64,000 bases of DNA, from positions 1,269,542 to 1,333,541 of the forward strand of contig JYIP02000010.1 of NCBI GenBank assembly GCA_001051155.2, in the 5' to 3' direction. This document shows positions 1 to 10,957 of this stretch, piece after piece; positions within the stretch are counted from its first letter, which is position 1, and each line of letters begins with the position of its first letter. The notes beneath the pieces are model-generated. The model had not been told where the DNA came from and ran no database searches. It saw only the letters and a list, made by a program, of their open reading frames with translations. The stretch is from Chrysoporthe austroafricana (Eukaryota; Ascomycota; Sordariomycetes; Diaporthales; Cryphonectriaceae). Made by a program: the position numbers and the translations under genes.

Positions 1-1529
1 TTTTAAATAAACGATAAGTTAAATAGGCAGAATTCTTCTTATAATTTGACCTAAAAATCGTATATTGTAAAGGATTAGAAAATGGCAGAACGGATGCTTT
101 TAGCAGACGATTAGATTATTAGGATACGGAATCCAAAAAATTGCAAAATATCTTTAGGCAAAACAAAAACGGCAGCCTGGTAAACGAAATAAAAGAACTC
201 AATACGATTATCAGAATCGAGAATCGGGAAAGAAATCCTGAAAATATAACTCCCGAAAAATAGGACGAATATATCAGGACCATATATAATGCACTAGCAT
301 ATAGTTACTAAAGAATTAAAGCTACTTACGAAAGAATTAAGAAATATTGGAATTTGCTAGGATTTAAACGAAAAATCGAAAGAATCTTACAAAAATGCAA
401 TAGCTGCAAGAAGAATAAAATTGAATACTATAAGCCCTATAGCTTGCTCTAATTATTCCCAATTCCGGAAGCGGTTTAGCAATCCATTAGCTAGGATTTC
501 ATTATAAAGTTACCCCTTTTATGAAAACCTTTAACTAGAGTATAATATAATAGCATTCTAGTAATGGTTTGCAAATTGAATAAGTATGCTTATTTCCTAT
601 TATATAAAGAAAGCAGTATAGCGGAAGAATTTGCATATACGTTCTTCCGAACGGTTATAGCCAATTACGGCATATTTAAGGAAATTATTTCCGATAGAGA
701 TAGAAAGTTCGTATCAAACTTCTGGACTTTATTTACGAAACTATTCGGAATATAATAGAAAATATTTATAGTATTCTACTTATAAATAGACAGACAAACG
801 GAAAGAATTAATTAAATTATTAAGCAATATTTACGATATTATATAAATTACGAATAGAATAACTAAGTCGACCTCTTACCTCTAACGCAATTTGCATATA
901 ATAGTATAGATATAAGCATAACGAAAAAGTTATTATTCTATATACTTTATAGCTATAACCCGATAGCTTATTACGATAAGATATTAGGAGCAAACGCAAA
1001 AGCTGCAGATAGATAAATCAGAAAAATTAAGAAAGTTCAAAAAGAATTTCAGAAAGAATTAAGGTTTATATAAGAAAGAATAACGAGATATGCCAATTCT
1101 AAAAAGATTAAGGGATTAATTCTATAAGAAAGAAATAAAATCTACCTTATTCGACAGAAAGATTATATTAAAATAATAAAACCCTTTCATTTACTGGATT
1201 ATAAGAAATTGGGATTATTCAGAATCCTAAAGAAAATCTTAAATATTAATTTTGAACTTATACTACCCTATAGAATAAGAATCTATCCGGTATTCTATAT
1301 CTCGCTCTTCGAACTAGTACCAAAATCAACCAAAATAGATAAAAATATCCAAATCGAAAATAATAAGCCAGAATATAAGGTCGAACGAATCCTCAAGTAT
1401 TGCAAACCAGATTATAATCCCGAATACTTTATCAAATGGAAAGGCTATTCGGCAAGTAAGAATTCATAGAAGCCCAAATCTAATTTACAAAATGCATCCC
1501 GAATATTAGCGGACTACCTGGATAAATAA
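1..1529 (+). pseudogene. pol 3' part: RNase H end, integrase, chromodomain (RIP-degraded)
   Basis: The first ~100 bp encode the C-terminal RNase H block (LNKRQ..QAEFLLQFDLK type). The integrase core follows, with an open stretch at 564-755 containing the ISDRD motif (second catalytic Asp) and FTKLFGI. A chromodomain lies at about 1369-1520 (VERILKY ... EYFIKWKGYSASKNS), in which a conserved Trp has become a stop. The chromodomain would bind methylated histone H3 and guide integration into heterochromatin; this is known for chromoviruses, not shown here. Several in-frame stops (for example after the first catalytic Asp region) make the gene dead. The pol stop in copy A2 lies one codon later, so the stop at 1527-1529 in A1 is a CAA-to-TAA change. 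Confidence 0.88.
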
Positions 1530-1575
1530 TAACGAAAAGGAATGAGCTTATGAAAGCTTTATTTACCCGAATTAC

Positions 1576-2117
1576 TTAAGAAGATTGTCCGGATTCAGGA
1601 TAGGAACTAGCCTTACTTAAAAAACCAAACCAGTCCATTACAGAATTACCGATATTTACGGAATTCCAGTCAAAACCATTAAAAGAAAAATCGGTAATAG
1701 CAGCCGCAAACTTTTCAGAAATTATTGCTTGCATTTCGATAGCCATACGGCTACGTTTTTCCTTTTCCAGACTTTGGTTTACTAACTTTATCCCCTTCTC
1801 TTGAAAAAAGCGGCATTATTTCTTTAGCTGCGCAAGACAAGCCAAGGATTCGGTTATGCGAAACTGGAATTCTAAAAGCCGCCCTTCTTCCTTAACCTTA
1901 CGACTATCGATCCGGTATAATTTATCGGTAATTCGTAATACTATAGCAGGATCAGGAAAAGGAATAAAGGAAATAGGTCAGAAAGAAATTTACGAGATAA
2001 TAACGGAATTCGTCCAGCATTGCAAGAATGCCCCTTTTTCGTACAATTGGAATAACTCTTAACCTTATCTACTATGCGATACGACAAGCCCTTTTCAAGA
2101 TAAAAAGAATAAGGCAT
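1576..2117 (-). pseudogene. Antisense six-Cys/coiled-coil gene of chromovirus A1, with 53-nt intron
   Basis: Read on the minus strand from ATG at 2117 to TAA at 1576, this ORF lies tail-to-tail with pol, 44 bp beyond its stop. The N-terminus starts MPYSF and keeps part of a Cys-rich pattern (NCTKKGHSC). A 53-nt intron (1941-1993) has a GTAAAT donor, a CTGAC branch-like site and a CTATAG acceptor; removing it joins the N-terminal frame to the C-terminal frame. The second exon carries a charged, coiled-coil-like stretch and ends in PESGQSS. A2 and A3 carry the same 542-bp gene. Function is unknown; the Cys pattern resembles a Zn2Cys6-type metal site. Copy A1 has RIP-type stops, so it is not functional now. 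Confidence 0.6.
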
Positions 2118-2313
2118 AATTTCGTATTCCCGGGACTCAATAAATGAAAATCGCTCAAAACGGGCAAAGCTCTTGGAAGAAAGAGTAAATGCGAGATTAC
2201 GAGACTTGATAATTCTATAGGATATCTTAATTAGGAAAGCATAAAAAAAAGACTACCGTATAGGAATACTTACGGAATAGTATTGGGGATAATACCCGAT
2301 AGAAAAGGGATAA

Positions 2314-2726
2314 TATTATGAATTAATATATAAACGAAAGAAACCCCAAATAGAACCCAAGCCAGATAATAGGGAAGTATACCCCGCAAAGATTACGTAA
2401 CTTAAGGTTAGGGTTATTAGGGCTCAGCCTAGCTTACCGGGACTCGGTAAGCAGTAGCGAGTTCCAGTAAGCAATTATAAGCTAGGGATTAAGGGATTAG
2501 ATATATAAGGCTAGGAGAATTATTAGCCGGATAAATAAATAGTTCTTTAATTGTCAATCTAAATATCAATTGGACCCTATTATTGATAGCCGCATTGGCT
2601 TATAAATATTGCGATATATAAGTAAACCCGTCCTGAAGCTCAAGACCCGTACTTAGTACCGCTCTTGTTAGCATAAACCCTTTGACTCTACAGTACGTCT
2701 TAGGATCTACTGCAGCGTTCATAACA
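2314..2726 (+). repeat. 3' LTR of chromovirus A1 (413 bp)
   Basis: The LTR starts TATTATGAAT (mutated from TGTTATGAAC) and ends GTTCATAACA, a 10-bp terminal inverted repeat. It contains a GGTTAGGGTT telomere-like motif near 2405 and a TATATAAG box near 2502. It has exactly the same length as the LTRs of A2 and A3. Confidence 0.92.
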
Positions 2727-2846
2727 GGTATATTTTAAGATTGCTATAGCGTTTATAATAATAGAATAAGCGTTTAAAGAGCTATTATATTTCTTTATTA
2801 TTTAAAAGGTATATATTAATATATTATTGAATAAAAGTCGTAAAAA
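2727..2846. repeat. LTR tail fragment plus AT-rich spacer
   Basis: Bases 2727-2759 match the last ~33 bp of the family C LTR (ATTGCTATAGCGTTTATAATA), so A1 seems to have landed near the end of an older LTR. The remaining ~90 bp are AT-rich and hold nothing I can identify. Confidence 0.5.
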
Positions 2847-3286
2847 TATTATAAACGCTACAAGTAAATTTTAAAATCTATTCGTAATATTAAAGGGTTT
2901 ATATTAATAAAAATAATGCTAAATATAATTTTTAATTAAATAAAAAAACAATTAAAAAGTTTTCTTAAATGCAAGTATTTATAAGCTATAAAGCTATTAT
3001 TTATATATAAAATAATACTTAAATTTACGACTGAAAAGCTATAGCAATTTATTTGATAAATATTCTGTCCTTATATATCTAGCTTTTCAGTTCTAAATCG
3101 ATAGGCTCAATTGTCGAATCTATTAATCTAATTGAATCGATATCGATTCTATCGATCTTAACCTTAACCCTTGCTTATATAAGCATTGTTAAGTTCCTTT
3201 TGTAAAGCCTGAAAATCCTTATACTATATGGTCCGTTTTAGAGCACTTTAGTACCGTACTTTAGTTTTGCATATTAGGTTATAATA
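2847..3286 (-). repeat. Solo LTR, minus orientation, heavily mutated (copy 1 of tandem pair)
   Basis: It begins TATTATAAACGC, the reverse complement of an LTR end, and finishes GGTTATAATA, the reverse of an LTR start. It holds the AACCCTTGCTTATATAAGC block also present in the neighbour copy. CpA and TpG are strongly depleted. No matching 5-bp duplication is visible at its ends. Confidence 0.7.
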
Positions 3287-3630
3287 TAAATACAATCTTT
3301 AATAAATAAGGAAATAATTAAAGAGTTTCTTAAATGCAAATATTTATAAGCTATAAGGCTATTATTTTATAAAGGAGATAATATTTAGATTTCCGATTAA
3401 AGAGCTATCTAATAGATATCTGGGTCTTATATATCCGGCTTTTTAATCTTAAACCGATAGGACCGAAAGCGAATGTATCGGTCCTGGTAGAGTCGACGGG
3501 ACCGATAACAGTCCTATCGGTCCATACCCTAACCCTTGCTTATATAAGCATTTGTTGGTTTTCCTGTAAAGTCTGAAAATCCTTGCACCATGTGGTGCTA
3601 TACCCTGGTTCTGCATGTTGGGTTATAACA
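3287..3630 (-). repeat. Truncated solo LTR, minus orientation, lightly mutated (copy 2)
   Basis: It repeats the distal ~345 bp of the preceding LTR (shared blocks TTTCTTAAATGCAA, TTATAAGCTATAA, AACCCTTGCTTATATAAGC) and ends GGGTTATAACA. Unlike copy 1 it keeps TG and CA dinucleotides and several CCGATAGGA/TCCTATCGG inverted words. It marks the left edge of the gene island. It lacks the first ~70-85 bp that copy 1 has. Confidence 0.7.
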
Positions 3631-4642
3631 CCGACCGTCTATGCAGCTATATAGACCATTACCGTTTCCAGGCAGCTGGGAGTGGTCACTCCTTTTAGCT
3701 GCCTTTCAGAAGCTCTTTTCCCCGAGCACAAAACTCTTGGCAGAGCTTGACTAAGTACAGATGCCGCCAGGAGATCAGGTTTCCAGCCCATAGTAAAAAT
3801 GGCTTCATTCTTTCTTTTCTTCTCCCCCCTCCCCTAAATCTACGCCCAGCCTGCTCCTTTGCTCTAGGATGGCTATTATCTAAAGGGATGCTTCATTCTG
3901 AAGGCTGACAATACCAAGTTGTCTGTTTGTATATTTGTCAAGTATCGTTTGTGCATTTTTCACGATTTTATTCACCGGCTGAGAAAAGAGGCCAGGTTCA
4001 AGCTCTGGCTCAGCTTTAAGTTTAGTGGGCCTTGAAGTTGCCAGGCCGACAGAGGCCATCGTCGATAGCTGGCCTCTGGAAACGCTCTACCCCTTTCCCT
4101 CATGCTTGAATGCCCCTGGAAATACCAGATCCAGCGATTATAGAAGTAGTAGTATAAGCTGAGGAAGCTGCCGCACAAGCACTGCACTCTACAGCTCTGG
4201 GCTTGGCTCTTACATTATTAATGTGGAAATGTAATACCTGGTGACCACAGCTGCTATGGTTAGCAGCTTTCCTGAGAGGGCGATGGGGATGTGGGCCACG
4301 GAATCGCTCCTCGAGGCGATATTTCGTCCCACATTGCATCGGAAGACATTCCTCGGGGGTGCCCCGATGGCTTCCGGGGAACCTTGACACGCTAATACGG
4401 ATTTGTTTTTAGCGACGATATCGACTAGGGTTTCTCTCTGTACAGGCCCGTGGCATTGTACATACCAGCCTTTTTGTGTTACTCCCCGTTGGAAGATCGG
4501 CATGTTTCTGCTCTTTTCAATCAATATGTGATCCAACTTTTATATACAGCAGCATCCTCTTGAGATCACCTTATTCTCAAAACAAACGTTTGCTATTCTA
4601 GATGTCTCCTAAGAACTCACTACGCCAATATCCCAAAAGACG
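3631..4642. other. Intergenic, upstream of the sugar kinase
   Basis: About 1 kb of GC-balanced sequence. Three short minus-strand ORFs overlap each other in different frames between 3972 and 4536; none resembles a known family and no splice model links them convincingly. I see no transposon sequence. The part next to 4643 is the likely promoter and 5' UTR of the kinase gene. Confidence 0.5.
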
Positions 4643-5881
4643 ATGCCGTACGTCATCGGCCTCAACAGCGGTAGCTCCTTTGACGGAGTCGACGCAGTGT
4701 TGTGCAAGATCGATTTCGCGCCCGATGGCCACCCCACACGCCCAGTTTACATCGATGCTCTGACCGTGGACTGGCCAGACGACCTTCAGGCACAGGTGCT
4801 GTCTGCATTCAGCAACTCCCTCACCATCTTCGAGCTCTGCCGCCTGAACTATGCCGCTGGTGCTGTCTATGCCGAGGCCGCCAATGCCCTGATGAAGAAA
4901 GCAGAGCTCGAGCCCGAAGACATCGAGGTGATTGGTTATGATGGCCAGACCATATACCAAGAACCTGCAGAGAAAGAGCTCATGTCCAAGTACAGGCAGG
5001 ACAGCACGGCTGGCCTTGTGGAACGCTGGACCAAGGGCGGCTTTCCCTGTGGGCTCTTCATTGCTGAGTCGGGAGTCGTCGCTGCCCTGACCCAAGTGAC
5101 AACGGTCACACAGTTTCGCCCCGTGGATCACGCGCTGGGGGGCTCGGCCGCTCCACTGATGCAGTATCTCGACTTTGTGGCCTTTCGCGACAATGGACTC
5201 ATCTCAACACTGAACATTGGTGGAATCGCCAACGTGCAGCTGGCTAACGCGGACCGTCGCCAAATGATGGCGTTCGACACCGGTCCAGGAAACGTCATCA
5301 TCGACCACGTAGTCAAGGCTCGCAACAGCGCTCTCTACGACAAGGACGGCGAGTTGGCTGCCAAGGGAGCAGTAATTCCCGAGCTCCTCGAACGACTGCA
5401 TGCTCACCCATTCTTCAAGAGGACCCCTCCACGGTCCGCGTGGCGGCTGGACTTTGGTGCCGACTTCGCCGATGATATCCTAGCGCAGCACAAGACGGCA
5501 TCGACGGAAGATATCGTAGCTACTCTGACCGTCTTCACCGCGGAGTCGATCCGGAACTCCGTGGTGGACATAGTCATGAAGAAATCACCGATCAAGCAGC
5601 TCATCGCCAGCGGCGGCGGCACCCGCAACAAGACCCTGCTCAGTTGGTTGTCCGAATTGATGGCAAAGCACGGGGTTGAGGTGGTCCTCAGCGACGCCTA
5701 TGGCCTCCCTGCGACGTACAAGGAGGCCATCAAGTTTGCGACACTCGGGTTCGCAATGAAAAATCAGCTTGCCAACAACATTCCCGCCGCCGGTGGTGCT
5801 TCCTCCTACGCTATTCTGGGCAAGTTATCATGGGCGCCGAGACTGGCGAAAAATGCTGGGCCGTTGGATGGGGTGTGTTAG
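4643..5881 (+). CDS. Anhydro-sugar kinase, AnmK / levoglucosan-kinase family
   Basis: A 412-residue protein from one uninterrupted exon. The AnmK fold signatures appear in order: phosphate-loop-like GLNSGSSFDGVD at residues 6-17 (family GxxSGTSxDGxD), YDGQTI at 99-104, FRPVDHALGGSAAPL at 158-172 with Asp162 as the likely catalytic base, LNIGGIAN at 190-197, FDTGPGN at 211-217, YDKDGELA at 232-239, SGGGTRN at 323-329 and KEAIKFA at 360-366. Family enzymes open a 1,6-anhydro bond and phosphorylate O6 using ATP: 1,6-anhydro-MurNAc to MurNAc-6-P in bacteria, levoglucosan to glucose-6-P in yeasts and fungi. The C-terminal tail (YAILGKLSWAPR) is longer than in the 369-residue E. coli enzyme and looks like the fungal branch. 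The ATG has purine at -3. The gene converges on the regulator 240 bp downstream. Substrate is not decided by the sequence. Confidence 0.9.
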   Translation: MPYVIGLNSGSSFDGVDAVLCKIDFAPDGHPTRPVYIDALTVDWPDDLQAQVLSAFSNSLTIFELCRLNYAAGAVYAEAANALMKKAELEPEDIEVIGYDGQTIYQEPAEKELMSKYRQDSTAGLVERWTKGGFPCGLFIAESGVVAALTQVTTVTQFRPVDHALGGSAAPLMQYLDFVAFRDNGLISTLNIGGIANVQLANADRRQMMAFDTGPGNVIIDHVVKARNSALYDKDGELAAKGAVIPELLERLHAHPFFKRTPPRSAWRLDFGADFADDILAQHKTASTEDIVATLTVFTAESIRNSVVDIVMKKSPIKQLIASGGGTRNKTLLSWLSELMAKHGVEVVLSDAYGLPATYKEAIKFATLGFAMKNQLANNIPAAGGASSYAILGKLSWAPRLAKNAGPLDGVC

Positions 5882-6121
5882 GGAGTTGATGAAAATAGAG
5901 TGTATGCACGAGGCGCGGTGGGTGGGAATTTCTAGATCATGGATATTTGTCTGCGTGGTGGCCGTCAATCATGGGTCAAGGCTAGGTCAAACAGTAGACA
6001 ATAAAATGGTATTGATTTCTCTAGAAAACGGTGGCTGTAACATCCTCCTACAGCCATATGGATTTTGGAACGATCCGCCTGTGACATGAACCTGGGTGTG
6101 GGCTCTTTCTGACCATCACCC

Positions 6122-8482
6122 TCAACAGGATAGTGATGAAAATGGAAAGATGGGGTTATCTGACCTGTGGTTGTCTTCTAGCAAGTTTGCCTTAACATTG
6201 CGAAGGATTGCTAGGCAGTGCGATGTCACGCCATTTTCCTTGGCTGATTGGATGAGGGCAGACTCTGCCTTTGCAATCAAGAGAGGCGTGTCCATAATCT
6301 GGCCATGTTTTGGCAAGAACTTCGCCAACCCGGGCGTAGCCAGTGCGAGTATCAGGGTAAGTGCAGCACCCCATATCCTGGTGCAGGTTAGAACCGTTCC
6401 TGAGGACCAAGATAAGTTTTTGATGCCAGCAGACAATGAAGGCTTACATGTGCAGCTCAAACCAGTCTCGACGTCCCAGGCTCTCTTCAGACCAGTGGGC
6501 ATCATTTCCAAGGATGATCAGGCCAGCACACTGCAGACATCTGTAGCATGCATCATATATCCAGAAGGGTCGTTTTTCTGACTCTGGATTTCCATTTGGG
6601 GACCTCGAGTCACCACCGTCCAAAGGAGCTTCAAAGGTCTCGTGAGCAATGTAATACAGGATAGGGCGGCACATGAGGAATTCGAGGATGTAGAACTTGA
6701 GACGCAAGTGAGCCTACCCACAGATAGTCAGATAGTCAAGCGATTATGCTGTGCGAGATCAAAAAAGAAGGGGGAAAAAAAAGAAGAAATGAGGGGGGCT
6801 CACCGGCAAGTCAGGTAAAGGGTTTGGGATTGTCATCGCAGAACTCAGGTCTCGCGGGAAGTGCCACTCGAGAGGGAGGTTCTCAAACCAGTGGGTCAGG
6901 TCTGCCTTGAGCTCGGTGAGCGAGTTGACGAGCATAGGCGGCTGCGAATAAGCCTGTTCAATGGTGTACATTTGCGCTAGGACTCGATTTTGTATGTCGG
7001 AGACGGCAAAGGTAGCCTCGAGAAGGGTTTCTGCAAGTTCCTTGTTTGCTATCTCCCCCGCAGCCATGTTCAAGTACTCAGTCTCGACATCCCTTAGCGA
7101 CTTCATGACCAAGTCGTTGTTTATCAAGGGAAAGGTAGCTTCGGACGGTAGCCCATCCATGGTTAGGAGGATGTCACTAGGTGGATGATACTAATCAGAC
7201 ATGACTTCTCGAACAATATGCCCTCCTGACACTGACCTCTCTATGATATGATGAAGTTTCAAGCAGTCTTGAAACCGCTCCAACCACCATGGTTCATTGA
7301 CCTGTCTGAAGATGCATGGAAAGCAGTGAGACGAAGATCTTGCAGGCTCTCGCGGACAATTGGGTGGACATAACTCACCTCCTTCCACAGCGGCCGAGAC
7401 GATCACCGGCAGCTTGGCTAAGTTTGAGAGCCCCGACGGGATAGGCCTCTGACATCAGAAGATGGGCACCCAAGATCAAGAAGGCAATCGAATCATCGTC
7501 TGGCGCGAAGAGCAGCTCTCCGACTTTGGCGTACGCACACTTGAATGCCTGCTGCTGCAAGTCTTTTGCCATGATATCTACCGTATCATGACAGGATTTC
7601 TGATATGCCCCGCGTGCTGCCAGACTAATTGCTAACAAGAGCTGACAGCTGCACATATTCAGGGACATTTGTCTGCCACCACCACCCGTGTAGGAAGGTG
7701 TAGAGCTTGGAGTAACAGGGCAGGGTGGAGATCCTTGCGACCGAAGCGTGGACAGGATGTTGGAATGACGCTGTAGCATTTCACCGAGGAGGAAATCAAT
7801 GCCGGTGCAGTTGGCTTGGATGCGTGCCAGGTATATATCCACCGCAGTCGCGTCTACCTCAACTGGGCCACCTAGAGACAAGCACGGGATGCCACCGCTC
7901 TCGGTCTCCTCGATATACTTAAGAGGACTGACGCCGTCCATCGTAATGCTCATGTTGATCCTAGGCCAATAGAGGAGCATCTTATGAGAGGATGCAGTGT
8001 GAAAGAAGGGTGTCTGCCCGTAGAGGCTGGAGTGAAAAGGTTTGGTCAGCAGTTTGTATTCATTGAACAGGTCTAGCAAGATTATGTCCAACCTCTTTTC
8101 CTGGTGGCTGCCAGATCCTAGAGCATCCAACAGCGATGGGCTCTGCTGAGAGCGTAACCACGTTGCACCAAGGTCCGACGCCGCTCCCATCCTGGCCTCT
8201 AGGCGGTCCAGCCGATCTAGGAGTGTTTGCTCATTTCTGCGGCTTCATCAGCAATGAGCTCGCGATGCCCCGCCGCGGTAATAAACAAGAACCGGGAGGT
8301 GAACCCGCTCACAGGGATTGAGACTGCTCGGCAACGCTCGTCCGGTAGACGCACTGCCCGCCGGTAGTCCTGCAGTAGGAGCACGAGGGCCGCTCGGCGT
8401 CGCATCTGGTCTTGCGTGCTCTGCATGTGTTACATGCGGTATTTGTCTTCGACTTGCGTATTGACTGAGTGCTAGATGCCAT
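6122..8482 (-). CDS. Zn2Cys6 binuclear-cluster transcription factor
   Basis: Six exons on the minus strand: 8313-8482, 7379-8236, 7237-7305, 6804-7176, 6448-6713 and 6122-6377, giving 663 residues. The introns are 60-90 nt with GTGAGC, GTGAGT, GTCAGT, GTGAGC and GTAAGC donors; all phases agree. I start at MASSTQ; another ATG 60 bp upstream (8542) is in frame. The Zn2Cys6 motif has cysteines at residues 17, 20, 27, 34, 37 and 44 (C-x2-C-x6-C-x6-C-x2-C-x6-C). A leucine-rich linker follows (NEQTLLDRLDRLEARM). The middle region carries the fungal regulator pattern, including LKFYILEFLMCRP and, late, IWGAALTLIL. Nuclear DNA binding at CGG triplets is expected. Its place inside the island suggests it controls the neighbours; that is inference. 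The last intron acceptor (6378) was chosen because it continues the frame. Confidence 0.83.
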
Positions 8483-9178
8483 TTTTTTCTTGACACGACT
8501 GGTCCGACAAAGAGGAAATAGTAGAACGATAGCGTCAGCCACGGCCTTCTCCCTTTGGGAAAAGAAACAGAAGTATGATGTGAAGAAGCGACGTGGGGAT
8601 GCCCCTCCCCGCTAGGAGAGGAAAGGATTCGCGCCCTGTGGGGCTCGGCTGCAAGGGGGGAGTAGAATCTGCTAGTCATGGCAGGACCTGATAGACGATT
8701 TCTACTGTGCAATGGCACATGGCAGCACCTTACTGAGTAGTTACCTACAACACTCTTGCCACCAGTGAAACTCTAATATAATATCAGACTTTTGGGCGGT
8801 CCGACGGCAAGCATGGACGCACACTTTAATTACCATGTCCCCAAGTGTGTCTCTCTACATTACAAAGCCCGATAGAGTATAACTCATAAATATGACACGA
8901 CGTACAGCCATCGGAGACATTTCTTTCACCACCTTTTCTACGACGGCTACATATGCTATACAGATTGCAGAACCGGAGTCAAACGTATTCGAGTAATTAG
9001 GAGCTGGGGGCTTGAAATAAAACTTGCCCGTTGGGAGTACTTTGATCATGACCAAAGTAAGCTGAGAGAGAAGAAGAAGAAAAATACACATGAGTAAAGA
9101 ACAAAATAGATTTATTTGATGAGTATCTTTAGCCGTGGTGGCAGAAGCGTACACATAACCCCCTCAGTACTGTATGCA
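8483..9178. other. Intergenic between regulator and SDR
   Basis: About 700 bp of GC-balanced sequence holding the regulator promoter (near 8483-8800) and the SDR 3' UTR. Short ORFs here overlap on both strands and match nothing I recognise. I see no repeat. Confidence 0.5.
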
Positions 9179-10270
9179 CTACGATGTAGCAGCAGGGTGC
9201 TTCCAGGAACTCGCACCGCCATCAACCAACAGATCCTGGCCTGTGTACCAACTGCTCGCCTGGCTACACAGGAACAGCATGCACCCTTTCAGCTCTTCCG
9301 GGTTTCCAACTCTTCCAAACATTGTCTCCTGTTCCACCTGTTTGGCAAATGCAGGAGTCTCAGCTGCGACCTTCTTGTACATGTCTGTTCGCATCGGTCC
9401 CGGGGAGAGCGAGTTCACGCGGATACCGTAGGGGGCGAGTTCCATAGCCATTGGCTTCACGAGGCCACGGATGGCAGCCTTGGAAGCCGAGTAGACGCTG
9501 ATATTCTGGACGACGGTGGGGATATGTGAGGCGACACTGGCGATGAAGACAATGGAGCCCGTTGATGTCTCTTGGCCTGGGGTAGCAGCGCCTAGACGCT
9601 CGCGCTTACGCACCATGGCGTTGGCACAAGCTTGTGCGACGAGAAAAGAGCCGACGAACTAGGAATGGGAATCAGTACTCGCACATCTTACAGAGCTGCC
9701 CTTGAAGAATAACACTTTCCGGAGAACAAGGGGGAGAGGGACGCGATGTCTCACATTGACGCCAAATGTCGAGCTTAGATTTTTGTCCGTAGAGGTCAAG
9801 AACGGCTCATCTGTCACGACGCCAGCCGCGTTCACACTACAGACATGATCATGGTCAGTTCAAGTGGAAATGCAATGAAAAGAAAGAAAGTTGCCCTCCT
9901 CGAGAAGGCCCAGGGAAGAAATGACTGACTTGATGTCGACACTGCCAAATTCCTGCTCGATTTGGTTGATGGTAGCAGTGACCTGCTCACGGTTGGTGAC
10001 ATCAGTCTTGTAAAATTCGACCTTGACGCCGTACTTGTTCCGGAGCTTGTCTAAATTTTCGCCGGGAGAGCCCACATCTAGCACAGCGATGTTGGCTCCC
10101 GCCTCGGCCAGCACGTCAGCAAAGGCCAAACCAAGGCCCCGGGCTGCGCCAGTGAGGACTCCTGTCTTTTTTTTGACTGAGAACTAAGGGTGAAATGTAA
10201 AGTCAGCAGGCACGTCTCACGCTGTGTGGCGTTAGAATTGGGTGTGAGGGCGGATTAATACCTGCTCCAT
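9179..10270 (-). CDS. Short-chain dehydrogenase/reductase (classical SDR)
   Basis: Four exons: 10262-10270 (only Met-Glu-Gln), 9930-10183, 9755-9836 and 9179-9658, encoding 274 residues. The introns are 78, 93 and 96 nt and all phases agree. The Rossmann TGxxxGxG motif is TGAARGLG at residues 14-21; Asp39 at the end of strand beta-2 (AVLDV) suggests NAD(H) rather than NADP(H). The NxAG motif is at 90-93, Ser156/Ser159 lie in the active-site strand, and the catalytic pair is Tyr171/Lys175 in YSASK. The RVNSLSPGPMRT and YTGQDLLVDGG blocks are standard for the family. Close relatives act on sugars, polyols or ketones, but the substrate cannot be read from the sequence. It is transcribed away from the oxidoreductase gene at 10958, sharing a ~690-bp promoter region. 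Confidence 0.9.
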
Positions 10271-10957
10271 TGCGACTCAAAAATCAGTTAGTCTTTTTAG
10301 TTTTCTAGGCTCACTCCAGTAACAGCAATCACCGTTACCAGAAATCCCGCAGTGAAACACAGAAATGTCTTTATATAAGCCCTTTTGCTGGAGAAAAAAA
10401 AAAGTTGTTATGCTTGAACGGCATTCTCTATATCACGCTCACGCAAGCCTGCTCTATATCCTTGGGGTTGAGAGTGCACCGTTGCTGACTTTCTCCACAT
10501 GCGAACACCTCGGGGGGCCTCCCTCGGAGTGGGGCCGACATCATGAGCTCTAACTCTATAAGGCATCGGATACACAGCGCCTATAGGCCAAGGTTTGGGC
10601 CCCTAAGTAGTCAGGCAATCACATAGTAGATTTCAGTGAGCCAGCGGTGCTGTGCTGACCCAATGCTACTTCCTAACCCATTGCCGAAACTTGCCTCTTG
10701 TGTTGGGATATGGTCATGCGAATCCATGGCGTAATACCCCTCGGGATCTCCTCGGACTCTCCTCCGTCAATGACTTTGAAGTACACGCGCTCATTGTATT
10801 CGGAACTAGAGCTCGGAGTGATAAGTATTTATACACACCAGCACATGCGCCGAGACGGTAATACGATGGATGTAAAGGCATAATATCTCGTCACCACAGC
10901 TAACTCTCTCTCAAACAGACTTACAACTTTTTTTTACTTAATAGCTCTTGCTTGACT
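10271..10957. promoter_or_regulatory. Shared divergent promoter region (SDR / oxidoreductase)
   Basis: This 687-bp gap separates two divergently read genes. A TATTTATA box lies at 10826-10833, about 125 bp before the oxidoreductase ATG. Two CGG triplets in direct orientation, 10 bp apart (10801-10803 and 10814-10816), would suit a Zn2Cys6 dimer such as the one encoded next door. Binding is a guess; CGG pairs arise by chance in sequence of this composition. Confidence 0.35.

Larger units (their letters stand above)
1..2726 (+). mobile_element. Ty3/Gypsy chromovirus A1, 3' part, cut by the window edge
   Basis: This is the right-hand part of a chromovirus read on the + strand: the end of RNase H, integrase, chromodomain, an antisense accessory ORF and a 413-bp 3' LTR (2314-2726). 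It belongs to the same family as A2 and A3, with the same LTR length, the same 542-bp antisense gene and the same 44-bp spacing to the pol stop. The LTR ends in ATAACA, so the right terminal bases are intact. Integrase and chromodomain frames are broken only by stops of the CAA/CAG/CGA or TGG transition type, as RIP produces. The base after the LTR begins GGTAT, a possible target duplication whose partner lies outside the window. It appears to have inserted near the end of an older LTR. Confidence 0.9.

Noticed and set aside
2405..2421. True telomere tract
   Set aside because: Only about two TTAGGG-like units, at the same place in every LTR; it is part of the LTR, not a chromosome end.
4210..4536. 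108-codon minus-strand ORF upstream of the sugar kinase
   Set aside because: Overlaps two other ORFs in different frames, no family resemblance and no coherent splice model; kept only as a note under the intergenic entry.
6096..6581. 161-codon plus-strand ORF
   Set aside because: It is opposite exons 5-6 of the Zn2Cys6 regulator, whose frames and introns fit the family.
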